NCBI GenBank assembly: GCA_016209145.1
Contig: JACQWT010000394.1
Coordinates: forward strand, 1-55,286
Source: Deltaproteobacteria bacterium
GTDB lineage: Bacteria; Myxococcota_A; Polyangia; Polyangiales; Polyangiaceae
DNA length: 55,286 nucleotides
Direction of reading: 5' to 3'
Below are positions 9,348 through 17,295 of the stretch, in pieces. The translations under genes were made by a program, and so were the position numbers. Positions within the stretch are counted from its first letter, which is position 1. Each line of letters starts with the position of its first letter. The notes under the pieces were generated by a model. It was not told the DNA's origin. It ran no database searches and was given only the letters and a program-made list of their open reading frames with translations.

Positions 9348-9659
9348 GTGTCCGTGATCGTAGCCGCACTCGGCTCGAAAGCCCACGCGTCTGTCGGCAC
9401 CGACGCGATCCTGTACGAGCTCGACCCTGCCTACCGGCGGCGCGCCAGACAGCGGGAGGTCACCAAGGATCCGAGCTTCGGCGGCGCTCTGCGGCGGCTC
9501 CGCCTGCAGGAGGGGCTTGGCCGCGGTGACTTCGGCAAGGTCAGCGACAAGACCATCGCGCGCATCGAGCGGGGCGAGGTGGGCAAGCCCCACGCCCGAA
9601 CCCTGGCCGCCATCGCCAGGCGGCTCGGAGGCGCGCCGGACGAGATCCGGACGTTCTGA
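9348..9659 (+). pseudogene. HTH protein, probably 5'-truncated (DUF2442-HTH type)
   Basis: About 103 residues from GTG 9348. The C-terminal 65 residues form an XRE-like helix-turn-helix (FGKVSDKTIARIERGEVGKP, then TLAAIARRLG). The preceding DAILYELDPAYRRRARQRE looks like the end of a DUF2442 domain, which normally has some 70 residues upstream that are absent here. The gene starts 9 bp from the divergent HIT gene. I infer that the front part was lost. DUF2442-HTH proteins usually accompany DUF4160 proteins in toxin-antitoxin-like pairs; no such partner is visible. Confidence 0.45.
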
Positions 9660-9910
9660 CGAGGGGCGGCGTGCCGGCGGCGTTGCCTGGGCGGGCCTCG
9701 TGGCGCGCCCGGGGGTCGATCGCACTCCCTCGGCTCGCGCTCCAGGCTGCCCCTGGCGGCTGGGCATCCGGGCATGCTGACGAGTCCCGGACGCGGGCCC
9801 GCCGAGGGTGAAGAGCCGATCGGCTGGATGATGGCGAACGAGGAGGCGTGGCGCCGATGAGCGAGGTGAGAGGGCTCGACGGCGCCATCGTCGATAGTGC
9901 CCGGGCGGGC

Positions 9911-10327
9911 TCAGGCGAGCGGCAGCAGCCGTGCGATGTGCAGCCGGCGGATTCGACGGTAGGCCGGCTCGTCGAAGGTGAGCCAGATCCCGCCGAGGTG
10001 TCGCGCCAGGGCGGCGTACGCCGCGTCGTACGCGGTCAGGCGGTGCTCCAGGGCGATGTCGGCGGCGAGCTCGAGGAGGCGCTGGTCCGGCTGCACGACC
10101 GGGAGCGCCAGCGCCCAAAGCGCTCGCGCGTCCTCGTTCACCTCCGCCGCCGAGCGGCGCCGCCGGCACAGCACCGCGTGCACCTCATAGACGAACAGCG
10201 CGGGCACGGCAAAGTGCTCCGGAGCGCGCAGGACGCGATGCAGCACCTCGTCGGCTGCCGCGAGGCCGGCCTCGCCCTCGCGGACGAACCACTTCACCGC
10301 GACCGAGGCATCGAGGATCTCCGTCAC
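9911..10327 (-). CDS. vapC: PIN-domain toxin (VapC-like)
   Basis: A 138-residue PIN-domain RNase. The start is GTG 10327, overlapping the antitoxin stop as GTGA; the longer track ORF is a shadow upstream of that. Conserved acidic positions are visible: ILDASVAVKWF at the N-terminus, YEVHAVLCRRR mid-protein and TAYDAAYAALARHLG plus LTFDEP near the C-terminus, together the usual four-acid PIN site. VapC toxins cleave RNA, typically tRNA or rRNA, and are held inactive by the cognate antitoxin. It is the second gene of a two-gene operon driven by the promoter at 10607-10635. Confidence 0.85.
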   Translation of the reverse strand: MTEILDASVAVKWFVREGEAGLAAADEVLHRVLRAPEHFAVPALFVYEVHAVLCRRRRSAAEVNEDARALWALALPVVQPDQRLLELAADIALEHRLTAYDAAYAALARHLGGIWLTFDEPAYRRIRRLHIARLLPLA

Positions 10328-10599
10328 GGCAGCGAACCTCGCAGCCCCCGCAGCATCGCCTCGGCTGGCGCAGCATCGAGCGCCCGCACCTGCTGGCGTG
10401 CCTCGATCCAGCGCGCCAGCGCGAGCCGCTCCTCGTGGACGGCCAGATCCGCGAAGCGCTGGTGGAAGATGCGCAGCGGCAGGAGCACGGCTACCGGCCG
10501 GCGGCCTCTCTCGACGAGGATCGGCTCCTCGGTGGCGTCCAGCTCGTCCAGGACGCGGCCCAGGGACTGCCGCACCTGCAGGGCGTTCACGCTCTTCAT
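10324..10599 (-). CDS. Phd/YefM-type antitoxin
   Basis: A 91-residue antitoxin from ATG 10599: MKSVNALQVRQSLGRVLDEL is a Phd/YefM DNA-binding start, followed by EEPILVERGRRPVAVLLPL, the usual second strand. The C-terminal half should bind the PIN toxin. The track's start at 10638 would include the promoter itself and is rejected. ATG 10599 lies only eight bases after a -10-like box, so the mRNA may be leaderless, consistent with the absence of a ribosome-binding site. It should repress its own promoter. Confidence 0.85.
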   Translation of the reverse strand: MKSVNALQVRQSLGRVLDELDATEEPILVERGRRPVAVLLPLRIFHQRFADLAVHEERLALARWIEARQQVRALDAAPAEAMLRGLRGSLP

Positions 10600-10606
10600 G
10601 CATACA

Positions 10607-10635
10607 TGCATATCACCTGTACATACACATGTCAA
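10607..10635 (-). promoter_or_regulatory. Promoter/operator of the PIN toxin-antitoxin operon
   Basis: On the minus strand TTGACA (10635-10630) and TATGCA (10612-10607) are separated by 17 bp, a good sigma-70-type arrangement in otherwise GC-extreme DNA. The AT-richer block includes ATGCAT palindromes and two CACCTGT direct repeats 22 bp apart (10614 and 10636), about two helical turns, which could be antitoxin operator half-sites. The predicted transcription start falls at the antitoxin ATG. Confidence 0.6.
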
Positions 10636-10642
10636 CACCTGT

Positions 10643-10984
10643 CCATCGCCACAACTCCATCCGGGCCGTGCTCGACTGCGGCAACCGGCGACCCGTCGCC
10701 GCCGGCCGGTACGGCTACGCCGCGTCCCGCCACTCGTAGCGATGATGCGGCCGGCTGCCGGCCCTCACGCGCGCCTGCCGAACGGACACGGCGGGCGAGC
10801 ATGACACCGGCGTCAGGGGGGCCGTGAACTGCCTTGCGGCTCGCGCGCCACCGGGACGGCCAAGCGCCCGGACGGCAACGAGGAGCCGGTGCCGGCACGC
10901 GCGTTGCTACGGCGTTGGCATCGGCCGCCGAGCGGCGCCGCCGCTACGCGGCGCTTCGCGGCCGCGATGGAGGAGGTGTCTGCC
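10643..10984. other. Intergenic stretch without recognised gene
   Basis: Between the toxin-antitoxin promoter and the next lipoprotein I find no supported gene. A GGAGG motif at about 10970-10976 serves as ribosome-binding site for the lipoprotein gene starting at 10985. Confidence 0.4.
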
Positions 10985-11593
10985 ATGCGTATCGGACTTC
11001 CTTGTCTCGTGCTGCCCGCGCTGCTCGCGACCGCCTGCGGCCCGCTGGTCTTTGTCATCGACGAGGACGAGGGCTCTGCCGGGAACGCGCACCACGGCTC
11101 CGCGGGCGGGCAGGCTTCGGGCCAGGGACAAGCGGCCACGAGCGGCATGCCCTGCGAGTACCGCCACGGCCAGGCCACGCTGAGCGAGTACGACGGCGAC
11201 AACTACGCCTCGAGCGCGTTCAGCTTCGAGTACGCCTCGCAGGATCCCGCCGTCACCTACAACGAGCTCGACGTGCTCTACGAGGGCAACCAGTTTCGCG
11301 TGAACACCGTGGTGGACGACGAGTCGTTCCTCGTGGATCTGGGCGACGTGCCCCTGGCCGAGGTCCCCGAGACGGTGGATCCGGCCGGGTTCCCGGTCGG
11401 CCAGTTCGGCGAGCACGACTCCATCGACGCGGTCTTGGACCACACGTACTTCGAGCGCGCCGTGGACGGCTCCGGCGTCCTCGTGGCGGCCTTCCGCGTC
11501 GTGGGCTTGGAGCCGGGCGTCGCCGTCACCATTGAGTGGGTCCGCTCCACGGATCCTGACAAGATGGTCGTACCGCTCGACTGCGGCCTGTGA
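10985..11593 (+). CDS. Hypothetical lipoprotein
   Basis: A 202-residue lipoprotein. ATG 10985 follows a GGAGG box; the signal peptide ends at the lipobox LLATACG. A short Gly/Ser/Gln linker (about residues 28-55) precedes a single beta-rich domain of about 145 residues without cysteine pairs beyond CEY and the terminal CGL. I do not recognise a family. Downstream lies the Ser/Thr-kinase fragment. The real start is upstream-limited by the signal peptide, not by the track's earlier start at 10889. Confidence 0.7.
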   Translation: MRIGLPCLVLPALLATACGPLVFVIDEDEGSAGNAHHGSAGGQASGQGQAATSGMPCEYRHGQATLSEYDGDNYASSAFSFEYASQDPAVTYNELDVLYEGNQFRVNTVVDDESFLVDLGDVPLAEVPETVDPAGFPVGQFGEHDSIDAVLDHTYFERAVDGSGVLVAAFRVVGLEPGVAVTIEWVRSTDPDKMVVPLDCGL

Positions 11594-11645
11594 GCCGGAG
11601 CGCTTCGCCGACACCATCTCGCCTGCGCTGCGCTACCATGGCGGC

Positions 11646-11720
11646 GTGAAGCTCACGGGCGTCGTGGCCGGGCGCTTCGAGATCGATAGACTCGCCGGCG
11701 AGGGCGGCATGGGCGCGGTT
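11646..11720 (+). pseudogene. Ser/Thr protein kinase, N-terminal stub only
   Basis: GTG 11646 opens a frame reading VVAGRFEIDRLAGEGGMGAV, the typical start of a myxobacterial Pkn-type kinase: strand beta-1 and the glycine-rich ATP loop. The similarity stops exactly where the convergent porin-like gene ends (its stop codon occupies 11721-11723). Nothing of the invariant Lys or the catalytic loop follows. This is a gene cut by a deletion or rearrangement, or by an assembly join. Confidence 0.75.
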
Positions 11721-13415
11721 TCAGAACGCGAGCTGCGCCTGGATCTTGAGCACGTTCTTGTCCGGCTCGGTCTCCAGCGCGACCTGGCCCGGGCGCAGCG
11801 CCACGCGCTCGCCGTAGAAGTAGTGCGACCACTGCACGAAGATGAGCGCGTCGGCGTACCAGTGCGTGCGTAGGCCCAGGCGTGGCGAGAGGATACGGAA
11901 GCTCGATGGCTCGTCCTCGGTGTCGGGCACGAGCCGGTCGTAGCGCAGGGACGTTCCGAGCCAGGGCAGCGCCCACCAGCCGAGCTCGAAGCCGTGCTTG
12001 AAGTACTTGCGCTCGTCGCGGTTGACCAGCGGATCGGGGTCGGACTGCTCGCTGCCGACGTAGGCGTACGCGCCGAAGAAGCCCAGGGTGATGTCGCCGC
12101 CGCCCAGCGGCTTCTGGCCCGGCAGGAGCGCGCCCAGCAGCGTCGCCACGCTGTAGTCGTACTGGAAGCCGATGTTCCACAGGCCGCCCGTGCCGTTCTT
12201 GCTCTTCTCGGTGCCGAGGTAGTTCTCCGTGATGCCGCGGCCGCCCAGGGCGTGCATCACCTCGATGCTCGGCGCGAGGAAGGTGGCGGCGTCGGCCGTG
12301 AGCACCGAGGTGGCGAGATAGAGCCGGCCGAGAAAACGGCCGTCGGCGCGCAGATCGGCGCCCACGACGCGCATGCTCGCGTCCGTCAGCTCCTTCAACT
12401 GGCGCTTGTCCTGCGACCACGTGTGCAGGTGGTACAGGCCGAGCTCGACGTACCGGCCGTAGGCCGCCGCGAGGCCAAAGGTGGTCAGCAGCGATAGGCC
12501 CTGGTTGCTCTCGATCGCCTCCAGGTGCACGCCGAAGCCCTCCAGCGCCGAGAAGGTGAAGTCTCCCGCGTCGACCTCGAGGCGCACCTGTTCGCCCATC
12601 TGGTGCGTGCGGCCGAAGATGTAGGTGTCGTACTTCTCGAGCCAACCGAACCTGTCCGAGAAGGCGCCGCCCTTGACCTGGATCCTCGTCTTGACGGGCA
12701 ACCCGGGCTCGTAGCGCAACGTGAGATAGCCCTGCGCGATGCCGAGTTGGCGGTCGATGATAGGCCGGGCCGGATCGGAGTAGAGCGAGCCCATGAGGGC
12801 CACGGTCCCCGTCAGGTACTGGTTGCCGGCCTGGAAGTAGAGCTCGGTGTAGTCGGGCTCGTTGACGGGCGTGTAGACGAAGCCGGAGCGCAGGTAGTCG
12901 TCGTCGACGAGCCAGGGCGTGCGCAGATCGAAGCCCGACTCGTCTTCCTTGGTTTCCTCGCGCGGCTTCCAGCTCATGCGCAGCGGCGCGCGGAAGTAGC
13001 CGTGCAGCCCGAGCCGCAGCGCGTCGGCGTTCCCGGCGTCGTAGGGGGGCGGCCTCTCCTCGGGGAAGATGGGCCGCTCGACCCAGGCGCCGACGGCCGG
13101 CGTGTGCGCCACCCAGACGGGCGGGGCGGCCGGCGCACCGGCGGCAGGCTTCCCGCCCGGGGCCGGTGCCGGTGCGGCGGGCTTGGCGGCGGCCGGCGCG
13201 GGCGGCGTAGCAGAAGCGACAGGCGCCGCCTGCTTGGCCGCTGGTTGGTCCGACGGCGCGGCCGGCTGTTCCGGCGGCGCGGCCGGAGCGGGCGCCCGGT
13301 CGTCAGCCGCCGGCGTCTCCTCGTCCGCCGCTGGCGACTGCGCCGCGGCCGGTGCGGCACCGAGCACGGCGGCGAGCACTGTGGCGAGCGGAAAGAGGCT
13401 CTGGCGAGGGGCCAT
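11721..13415 (-). CDS. Outer-membrane porin-like beta-barrel protein
   Basis: A 564-residue exported protein. Signal peptide MAPRQSLFPLATVLAAVLGAAPAAAQ is followed by about 100 residues of Ala/Pro-rich linker, then a region of alternating, aromatic-rich strands ending in Phe (KIQAQLAF), the usual outer-membrane barrel C-terminus. Motifs such as LHGYFRAPLRMSW and GELGWWALPWLGTSLRYD support a barrel. It lies 19 bp downstream of the sugar-binding lipoprotein gene and is probably co-transcribed with it, which would make it the outer-membrane sugar channel of the system; that role is inferred from position. Confidence 0.7.
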   Translation of the reverse strand: MAPRQSLFPLATVLAAVLGAAPAAAQSPAADEETPAADDRAPAPAAPPEQPAAPSDQPAAKQAAPVASATPPAPAAAKPAAPAPAPGGKPAAGAPAAPPVWVAHTPAVGAWVERPIFPEERPPPYDAGNADALRLGLHGYFRAPLRMSWKPREETKEDESGFDLRTPWLVDDDYLRSGFVYTPVNEPDYTELYFQAGNQYLTGTVALMGSLYSDPARPIIDRQLGIAQGYLTLRYEPGLPVKTRIQVKGGAFSDRFGWLEKYDTYIFGRTHQMGEQVRLEVDAGDFTFSALEGFGVHLEAIESNQGLSLLTTFGLAAAYGRYVELGLYHLHTWSQDKRQLKELTDASMRVVGADLRADGRFLGRLYLATSVLTADAATFLAPSIEVMHALGGRGITENYLGTEKSKNGTGGLWNIGFQYDYSVATLLGALLPGQKPLGGGDITLGFFGAYAYVGSEQSDPDPLVNRDERKYFKHGFELGWWALPWLGTSLRYDRLVPDTEDEPSSFRILSPRLGLRTHWYADALIFVQWSHYFYGERVALRPGQVALETEPDKNVLKIQAQLAF

Positions 13416-13434
13416 GGCGTGGGATCCGCGCGGG

Positions 13435-14439
13435 CTACTTCGCGCAAGCCGGCAGCGCATTCGCCGCATGGAAGCCGCTGTCGATGAGCAGCACCTTGAC
13501 GTTGGCGGCCGTGACGAGATGCACCGCGACTGCCGCCACCGGCACCTTGCCCGGCCCGGCGGAGCCGCCCGGGACCGGCTTGCCCAGCGCCAGCGCGGCA
13601 GCCACCTCGGCCGCCTTCTCGGCCAGGGGCTTGATGTCCTTGAGCACCTCGACGGACTGCTTGCCCTCGCAGACGTAGTTCACGTTGGCAGCGTCGGCGT
13701 CGGCGCCGGCGATGAAGATCTTCTTGGCCGCGAGCCCCCCGGCCTGCACCGCCTGCACCGCGCCACGCGCCATCCCACTGTTGTTCGCCAGGATGGCCGC
13801 GATGTCGCCGCCGGTCTTGGCAATGGCGTCCTCCACGGTCTTGAGGGCCTGCTCGGGCGACCACGAGTCGTGGTCCTTCTGGACGACGATCTTGACGTCG
13901 CCCTTGTCCACGCTCGGGCCGAGCACGTCCATGTAGCCGCGGGCGATCTCCATGGCGACACTGTGCCCCGACTGCCCGTTGAGCAGCACGTAGTTGCCCT
14001 TGCCGCCGGTGGCGCCGAGCGCCGCCTTCGCCTGCAGCACACCGACCTCGTGGCTGTCGTGCGCGACGTAGTAGTCGAGCGCGTCACCGGCGATGCCCCG
14101 GTCGTAGGCCACGACCTTGGCCCCCTTCTCGTGCGCCTTGGAGACATAGGCTGCGGCCGCGGCGCTGTCCGTCGGCTGCACGACGAGCACCTTGGCGCCG
14201 CGCGAGAGCGCGTCCTCGACCTGCGCGAGCTGTTTGGCATTGTCGTTGTCGGCCGCGAGCGTGAAGGCGGCGAGGCCCAGGCGTCCCGCTTGCGCCTCGA
14301 AGTAGCGTTGGTCCTTCTGGTAGCGCTCCTCCTGCAGGGTCGAGAGCAGGAAGGCGACCTTCGGCCCCGCGGGCGCCACCCCACGGTGCTCGCAGCCGGC
14401 AAGAGAGAGCAGTCCCAACGCCAGGGCCAGCAGGCGCAC
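13435..14439 (-). CDS. xylF: Sugar ABC transporter binding lipoprotein (xylose/ribose type)
   Basis: A 334-residue periplasmic binding protein. GTG 14439 was chosen because a strong GGAGGAGG site lies just upstream; the track ORF runs far upstream through a repeat. Lipobox LLSLAGCE, then the type-1 binding fold: KVAFLLSTLQEERYQKDQ, NDNAKQLAQVEDALSRGAKVLVVQP, VVAYDRGI and GADADAANV, closely resembling XylF-family proteins. It should deliver a pentose or similar sugar to the permease encoded upstream (xylH-like). The separate ATPase gene is at 21.6-23.3 kb. Substrate is inferred from family resemblance only. Confidence 0.85.
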   Translation of the reverse strand: MRLLALALGLLSLAGCEHRGVAPAGPKVAFLLSTLQEERYQKDQRYFEAQAGRLGLAAFTLAADNDNAKQLAQVEDALSRGAKVLVVQPTDSAAAAAYVSKAHEKGAKVVAYDRGIAGDALDYYVAHDSHEVGVLQAKAALGATGGKGNYVLLNGQSGHSVAMEIARGYMDVLGPSVDKGDVKIVVQKDHDSWSPEQALKTVEDAIAKTGGDIAAILANNSGMARGAVQAVQAGGLAAKKIFIAGADADAANVNYVCEGKQSVEVLKDIKPLAEKAAEVAAALALGKPVPGGSAGPGKVPVAAVAVHLVTAANVKVLLIDSGFHAANALPACAK

Positions 14440-14507
14440 GCGTTTACGCCTCCTCCCCCCCGGCTCGTCAGGCGGCGCGGCGGGACTGGCAAGCGGAGCA
14501 GCGCTCC

Positions 14508-14625
14508 CCAGGGCCGGCCCGGAGCGTACTCCTGTACGCGAGGAGCCGGCCCGCGGACGAAAGCCGCGATCGCGGCCGACTCGGCGAGCCGTCGTTGCCG
14601 GCGCGCAAATGCCGTGAACGGATAC
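14508..14625 (-). repeat. Dispersed hairpin repeat, copy 1
   Basis: On the minus strand this reads like the copy at 31246-31342: a shared block (CAACGACGGCTCGCCGAGTC, then CGCGATCGCGGCT) and the core GTACAGGAGTAC, which here appears on the plus strand as GTACTCCTGTAC at 14527. GC-rich inverted arms flank the core. It sits between the permease and binding-protein genes and lies upstream of the latter's ribosome-binding site, so it may form part of its leader RNA. The outer limits are approximate. Confidence 0.7.
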
Positions 14626-14657
14626 CAGCAGGCGCGGGGCAATCGCCGCAGTGGTCG

Positions 14658-15809
14658 TCATGGCTGCCTCGCAGACGTGGTCAGGGAATCCAGCAGCGAA
14701 GCCCCGAGCAGGATCACTCCCGTGAGTATGAGCTGCCAGTTCGAGTTGATGCTCATGAGGTTCATGCCGTTCGAGAGCGTGCCGAAGACGAGCGCGCCGA
14801 TCACCGTGCCGAGCATGGTGGCGCGGCCGCCGGCAAGGCTGGTGCCGCCGATCACCACCGCGGCGATCACGTGCAGCTCGCGCATGAGGCCGGCGTTGCC
14901 CGGGGTGACGCCGTTGGTGCGGGCGGCGGCCACCAGGCCCGCCACCGCCGTGAGCACGCCCGTGAGCAGGTAGATGTGCACGGTCACGCGCTCGACCGGC
15001 ACTCCCGAGAGGCGCGCGGCCTCGGCGTTGCCCCCGATGGCGAAGCCGTAGCGACCCAGCCGGCTGCGGCCGAGCAGGAGCGCGCCCAGGGCCGTCGCCA
15101 GGGCCGCGATGAGCACGGGCGCCGGCATGCCGTCCTGGTAGATCACCGCGAAGAACGCCGCGGCCGCTACCATCGCGCCCGCGCGCAGCGCGAGCGTCGC
15201 GACCCCCTCGGGCGGCAGCCCCAGCTTGCGACGGCGTGCCTCCCGCGCGAGGAGCATGGCCAGGCCGACGCCCAGGCCCGCGAGGCACGCGGCCAGCGAG
15301 GCGCCCCGCGGCAGCCGGCCGGCGAGCACCGCGAAGTCCGCGCCCATGGGTGAGAGACCGCGCGCGTCCGAGATGACGAGCCCGATGCCGCGGTAGGCGA
15401 GGAAGCCGCTCAGCGTGGCGATGAACGCCGGGATGCGGAAGCGCGCCGTGAGCACGCCGTGCCAGACGCCGACCGCCGCCGCCACGGCCACGGCCGCGAG
15501 GCTGGCGACCCACACCGACTGCCGGTAGTCGATCGAGAGCTTGGCCGCGACGACTCCGCAAAGGGCCATGCCGGCGCCAACGGAGAGATCGATCCCCCGA
15601 ATCAAGATGACCAGGGTCATCCCCACGCCGATGATCACGATCTCGGAGATCTGCGCCGTCAGGTTCGAGAAGTTGCCGGCGGTGAGAAAGGCCGTCCGCG
15701 TCTCGGGGTGGATCGCCAGCGCCGCCCACAGGGCCAAGAGAACGATCACCATGCGCAGCGAGCGCGACCGGATCACGGCGCCGAGCGCGGAGGCCTCAGG
15801 GCTGGTCAT
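14658..15809 (-). CDS. xylH: Sugar ABC transporter permease (xylH type)
   Basis: A 383-residue integral membrane protein with about ten hydrophobic segments. It has the branched-chain/ribose-type permease signature regions: GNFSNLTAQISEIVIIGVGMTLVIL followed by RGIDLSVGAG, FRIPAFIATLSGFLAYRG, and late IGGTSLAGGRATMLGT. The length and the long RR-rich middle loop fit XylH more than RbsC. It lies upstream of the binding lipoprotein on the same strand with the hairpin repeat in between. Its ATPase partner is likely the xylG-like gene 5.8 kb upstream. Confidence 0.85.
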   Translation of the reverse strand: MTSPEASALGAVIRSRSLRMVIVLLALWAALAIHPETRTAFLTAGNFSNLTAQISEIVIIGVGMTLVILIRGIDLSVGAGMALCGVVAAKLSIDYRQSVWVASLAAVAVAAAVGVWHGVLTARFRIPAFIATLSGFLAYRGIGLVISDARGLSPMGADFAVLAGRLPRGASLAACLAGLGVGLAMLLAREARRRKLGLPPEGVATLALRAGAMVAAAAFFAVIYQDGMPAPVLIAALATALGALLLGRSRLGRYGFAIGGNAEAARLSGVPVERVTVHIYLLTGVLTAVAGLVAAARTNGVTPGNAGLMRELHVIAAVVIGGTSLAGGRATMLGTVIGALVFGTLSNGMNLMSINSNWQLILTGVILLGASLLDSLTTSARQP

Positions 15810-15940
15810 GCGGGGCGTCCTTCGGGATGGCGATACCCGCGTGGCGCACGCCGGTCAACGCCGGCGCGGCAAGCGGCCCGCGGCGGCCATGATGGCATCT
15901 ACCTTGGCGCCATGCCGCGCAGGGGGCGCGCCGACGGCAA

Positions 15941-16060
15941 CTCCAAGGGCGATGCGGCCGCATCCAGGGTCCAGTTGCCGAAATGCGGCAACTCGCAGGC
16001 CGATGCGCACCGTATCGGGGGTCGAGTTGCCGCGATCGGGCCATTCGAGGGCCGATGCGG
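15941..16060. repeat. REP cluster, left of the transposase
   Basis: Two to three copies of an imperfect palindrome with outer arms GGCAACTC/GAGTTGCC and inner arms GCCGATGCG/CGTATCGG, separated by short spacers. The outermost copies are incomplete (ending CCATTCGAGGGCCGATGCGG). Units are about 44-50 bp. Confidence 0.8.
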
Positions 16061-16066
16061 TCCACA

Positions 16067-16912
16067 TCACGCGCGGCGAGCGGTGCGCGGAGCCGCCCAG
16101 CGGCGAAGCCTTTCGTCGCCTAGGCATAGCTCGGCCGCGTCGAGGCCGGCCCCATCGGCGCGGCCGAGATTCCACCGAATTGCCCGTCGGGACGCGCCGC
16201 ACAGCTCGGCCAGCCGCGGAGCATCTCGCCAGCCGTGTCGTCCGGCGAGCTGGAGGAAGAGAGCGCGCGTCGCCGATCTGCGGCCAACATCGGCGGGGGT
16301 GGCGCGGCTGGCCGCGGCAGCGGCGGCGACGAGCGCCTCTAGCGGCCGAGCCGCGATCTGGGAAGGCGCGGCGGGCCTCGGGAAGGGCGTACCCGTGACG
16401 CAGACCGAACCAGCGGCCGAGACGTAGGCGTGATGCGCCTGCGCGAAGCCGCGCGCGGTCAGGCCGAGGGCCGCGGCCACCCGGGCGGCGTCGACCCATG
16501 GCTCCGCGATGGCGCCGATCACGTCCCGATGGGTGGACCAGGGCCAGCCGAGCGGGTCGTCGACCAGGCGTGCGCGGCAGGGGTTGAGCGCGAGGTAGCG
16601 GACCAGGCGGCGCAGGTGCTTCGCGTCCGGGACGAGCTCCGGCGGTGCCGCCGGCTCCCAGGCGTCGGGAGCCGCCGGGTTGTTGCTCCGGCGCAGGCCG
16701 CTGATGATCGAGCCCAAGCGCAGCAATGCGGCGCCGGGATTCTCGGGAGCCGTGACGAGGTGGATGTGGTTGGGCATGATGACTGCCGCCAGCGCCGCCG
16801 AGAAGCCCCGGCACAGCCGGCCCCAAAGCCAGGATGCGACCTCGTGCTCGGTCAGGAGCACCGGCAGCCGGTAGACGCGGGCAGTGAGATGGATGGCGAC
16901 GAAGCTGTTCAT
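16067..16912 (-). CDS. REP-associated tyrosine (Y1/HUH) transposase
   Basis: A 281-residue protein starting at ATG 16912, which has GGAGG seven bases upstream. It shows the Y1 transposase hallmarks: the metal-binding HUH motif in IMPNHIHLVTAPE near residue 45 and the downstream helix YLALNPCRARLVDDP carrying the nucleophilic tyrosine, then WPWSTHRDVIG. The C-terminal third (ATRALFLQLAGRHGWRD... LAELCGASRRAIRW) is a helix-turn-helix common in this family. It should nick and join single-stranded DNA at REP palindromes. It appears full length, so it may still be active. Confidence 0.9.
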   Translation of the reverse strand: MNSFVAIHLTARVYRLPVLLTEHEVASWLWGRLCRGFSAALAAVIMPNHIHLVTAPENPGAALLRLGSIISGLRRSNNPAAPDAWEPAAPPELVPDAKHLRRLVRYLALNPCRARLVDDPLGWPWSTHRDVIGAIAEPWVDAARVAAALGLTARGFAQAHHAYVSAAGSVCVTGTPFPRPAAPSQIAARPLEALVAAAAAASRATPADVGRRSATRALFLQLAGRHGWRDAPRLAELCGASRRAIRWNLGRADGAGLDAAELCLGDERLRRWAAPRTARRA

Positions 16913-17118
16913 CGAGCGTCCTCCGAGCCGGGAGAAGTGCACCGGCCCACTCGTACGGATCTATCGACGCGAGGCCGATCGCAGTTGCGCGCTTTCGCAC
17001 CGGGCCGCTGCGGCGCAAGACCGGGCTTGGAGGCGGCGCGTGCGGGCGTGACCGCCAACGGCACCGGCGTCCGAGGGGCCCGGGACGGCGAGACCTAGCG
17101 GGGTCCGCGCTGCCGCGC

Positions 17119-17247
17119 GGCAATTCAGGGGCCGATGCGGTCGCATCGGGGGTCGAGTTGCCGCAATGCGGCAAGTCGAGGGCAGATGCGCACCGCATCG
17201 GGGGCCCAATTGCCGCAATCCGGCAATTCGAGGGCCGATGCGGCCTC
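17119..17247. repeat. REP cluster, right of the transposase
   Basis: Three consecutive units beginning GGCAATTC or GGCAAGTC, each with the inner palindrome GGCCGATGCG/CGCATCGGGGG, and closing with GAGTTGCC or CAATTGCC. Units of about 44 bp are separated by 7-bp spacers (GCAATGC, GCAATCC). The third unit is half-length. They match the left cluster. Confidence 0.85.
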
Positions 17248-17295
17248 TAGCCATCGAGCAGCACGGGTGCTAGCTTCGCTTGCCGGGTTGCCCGA

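Larger units (their letters stand above)
15941..17247 (-). mobile_element. RAYT transposase with flanking REP palindromes (REPtron-like unit)
   Basis: A Y1-type transposase gene is bracketed by clusters of the same palindromic repeat on both sides (15941-16060 and 17119-17247). This is the classical arrangement of REP-associated tyrosine transposases, which mobilise single-stranded REP DNA. The left cluster ends within a few bases of the transposase stop codon. The unit lies in the gap that separates the sugar ATPase gene from its permease gene. Confidence 0.8.

Noticed and set aside
9660-9910. Possible short genes (EEPIGWMMANEEAWRR end; MSEVRGLDGAIVDS start at 9857)
   Set aside because: The pieces are too short and lack ends or family features; they may be remnants of a toxin-antitoxin pair but cannot be supported.
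15941-17247. REP clusters as a possible CRISPR array
   Set aside because: Spacers are only about 7 bp and similar to each other, and the repeats are palindromic units bracketing a RAYT gene.
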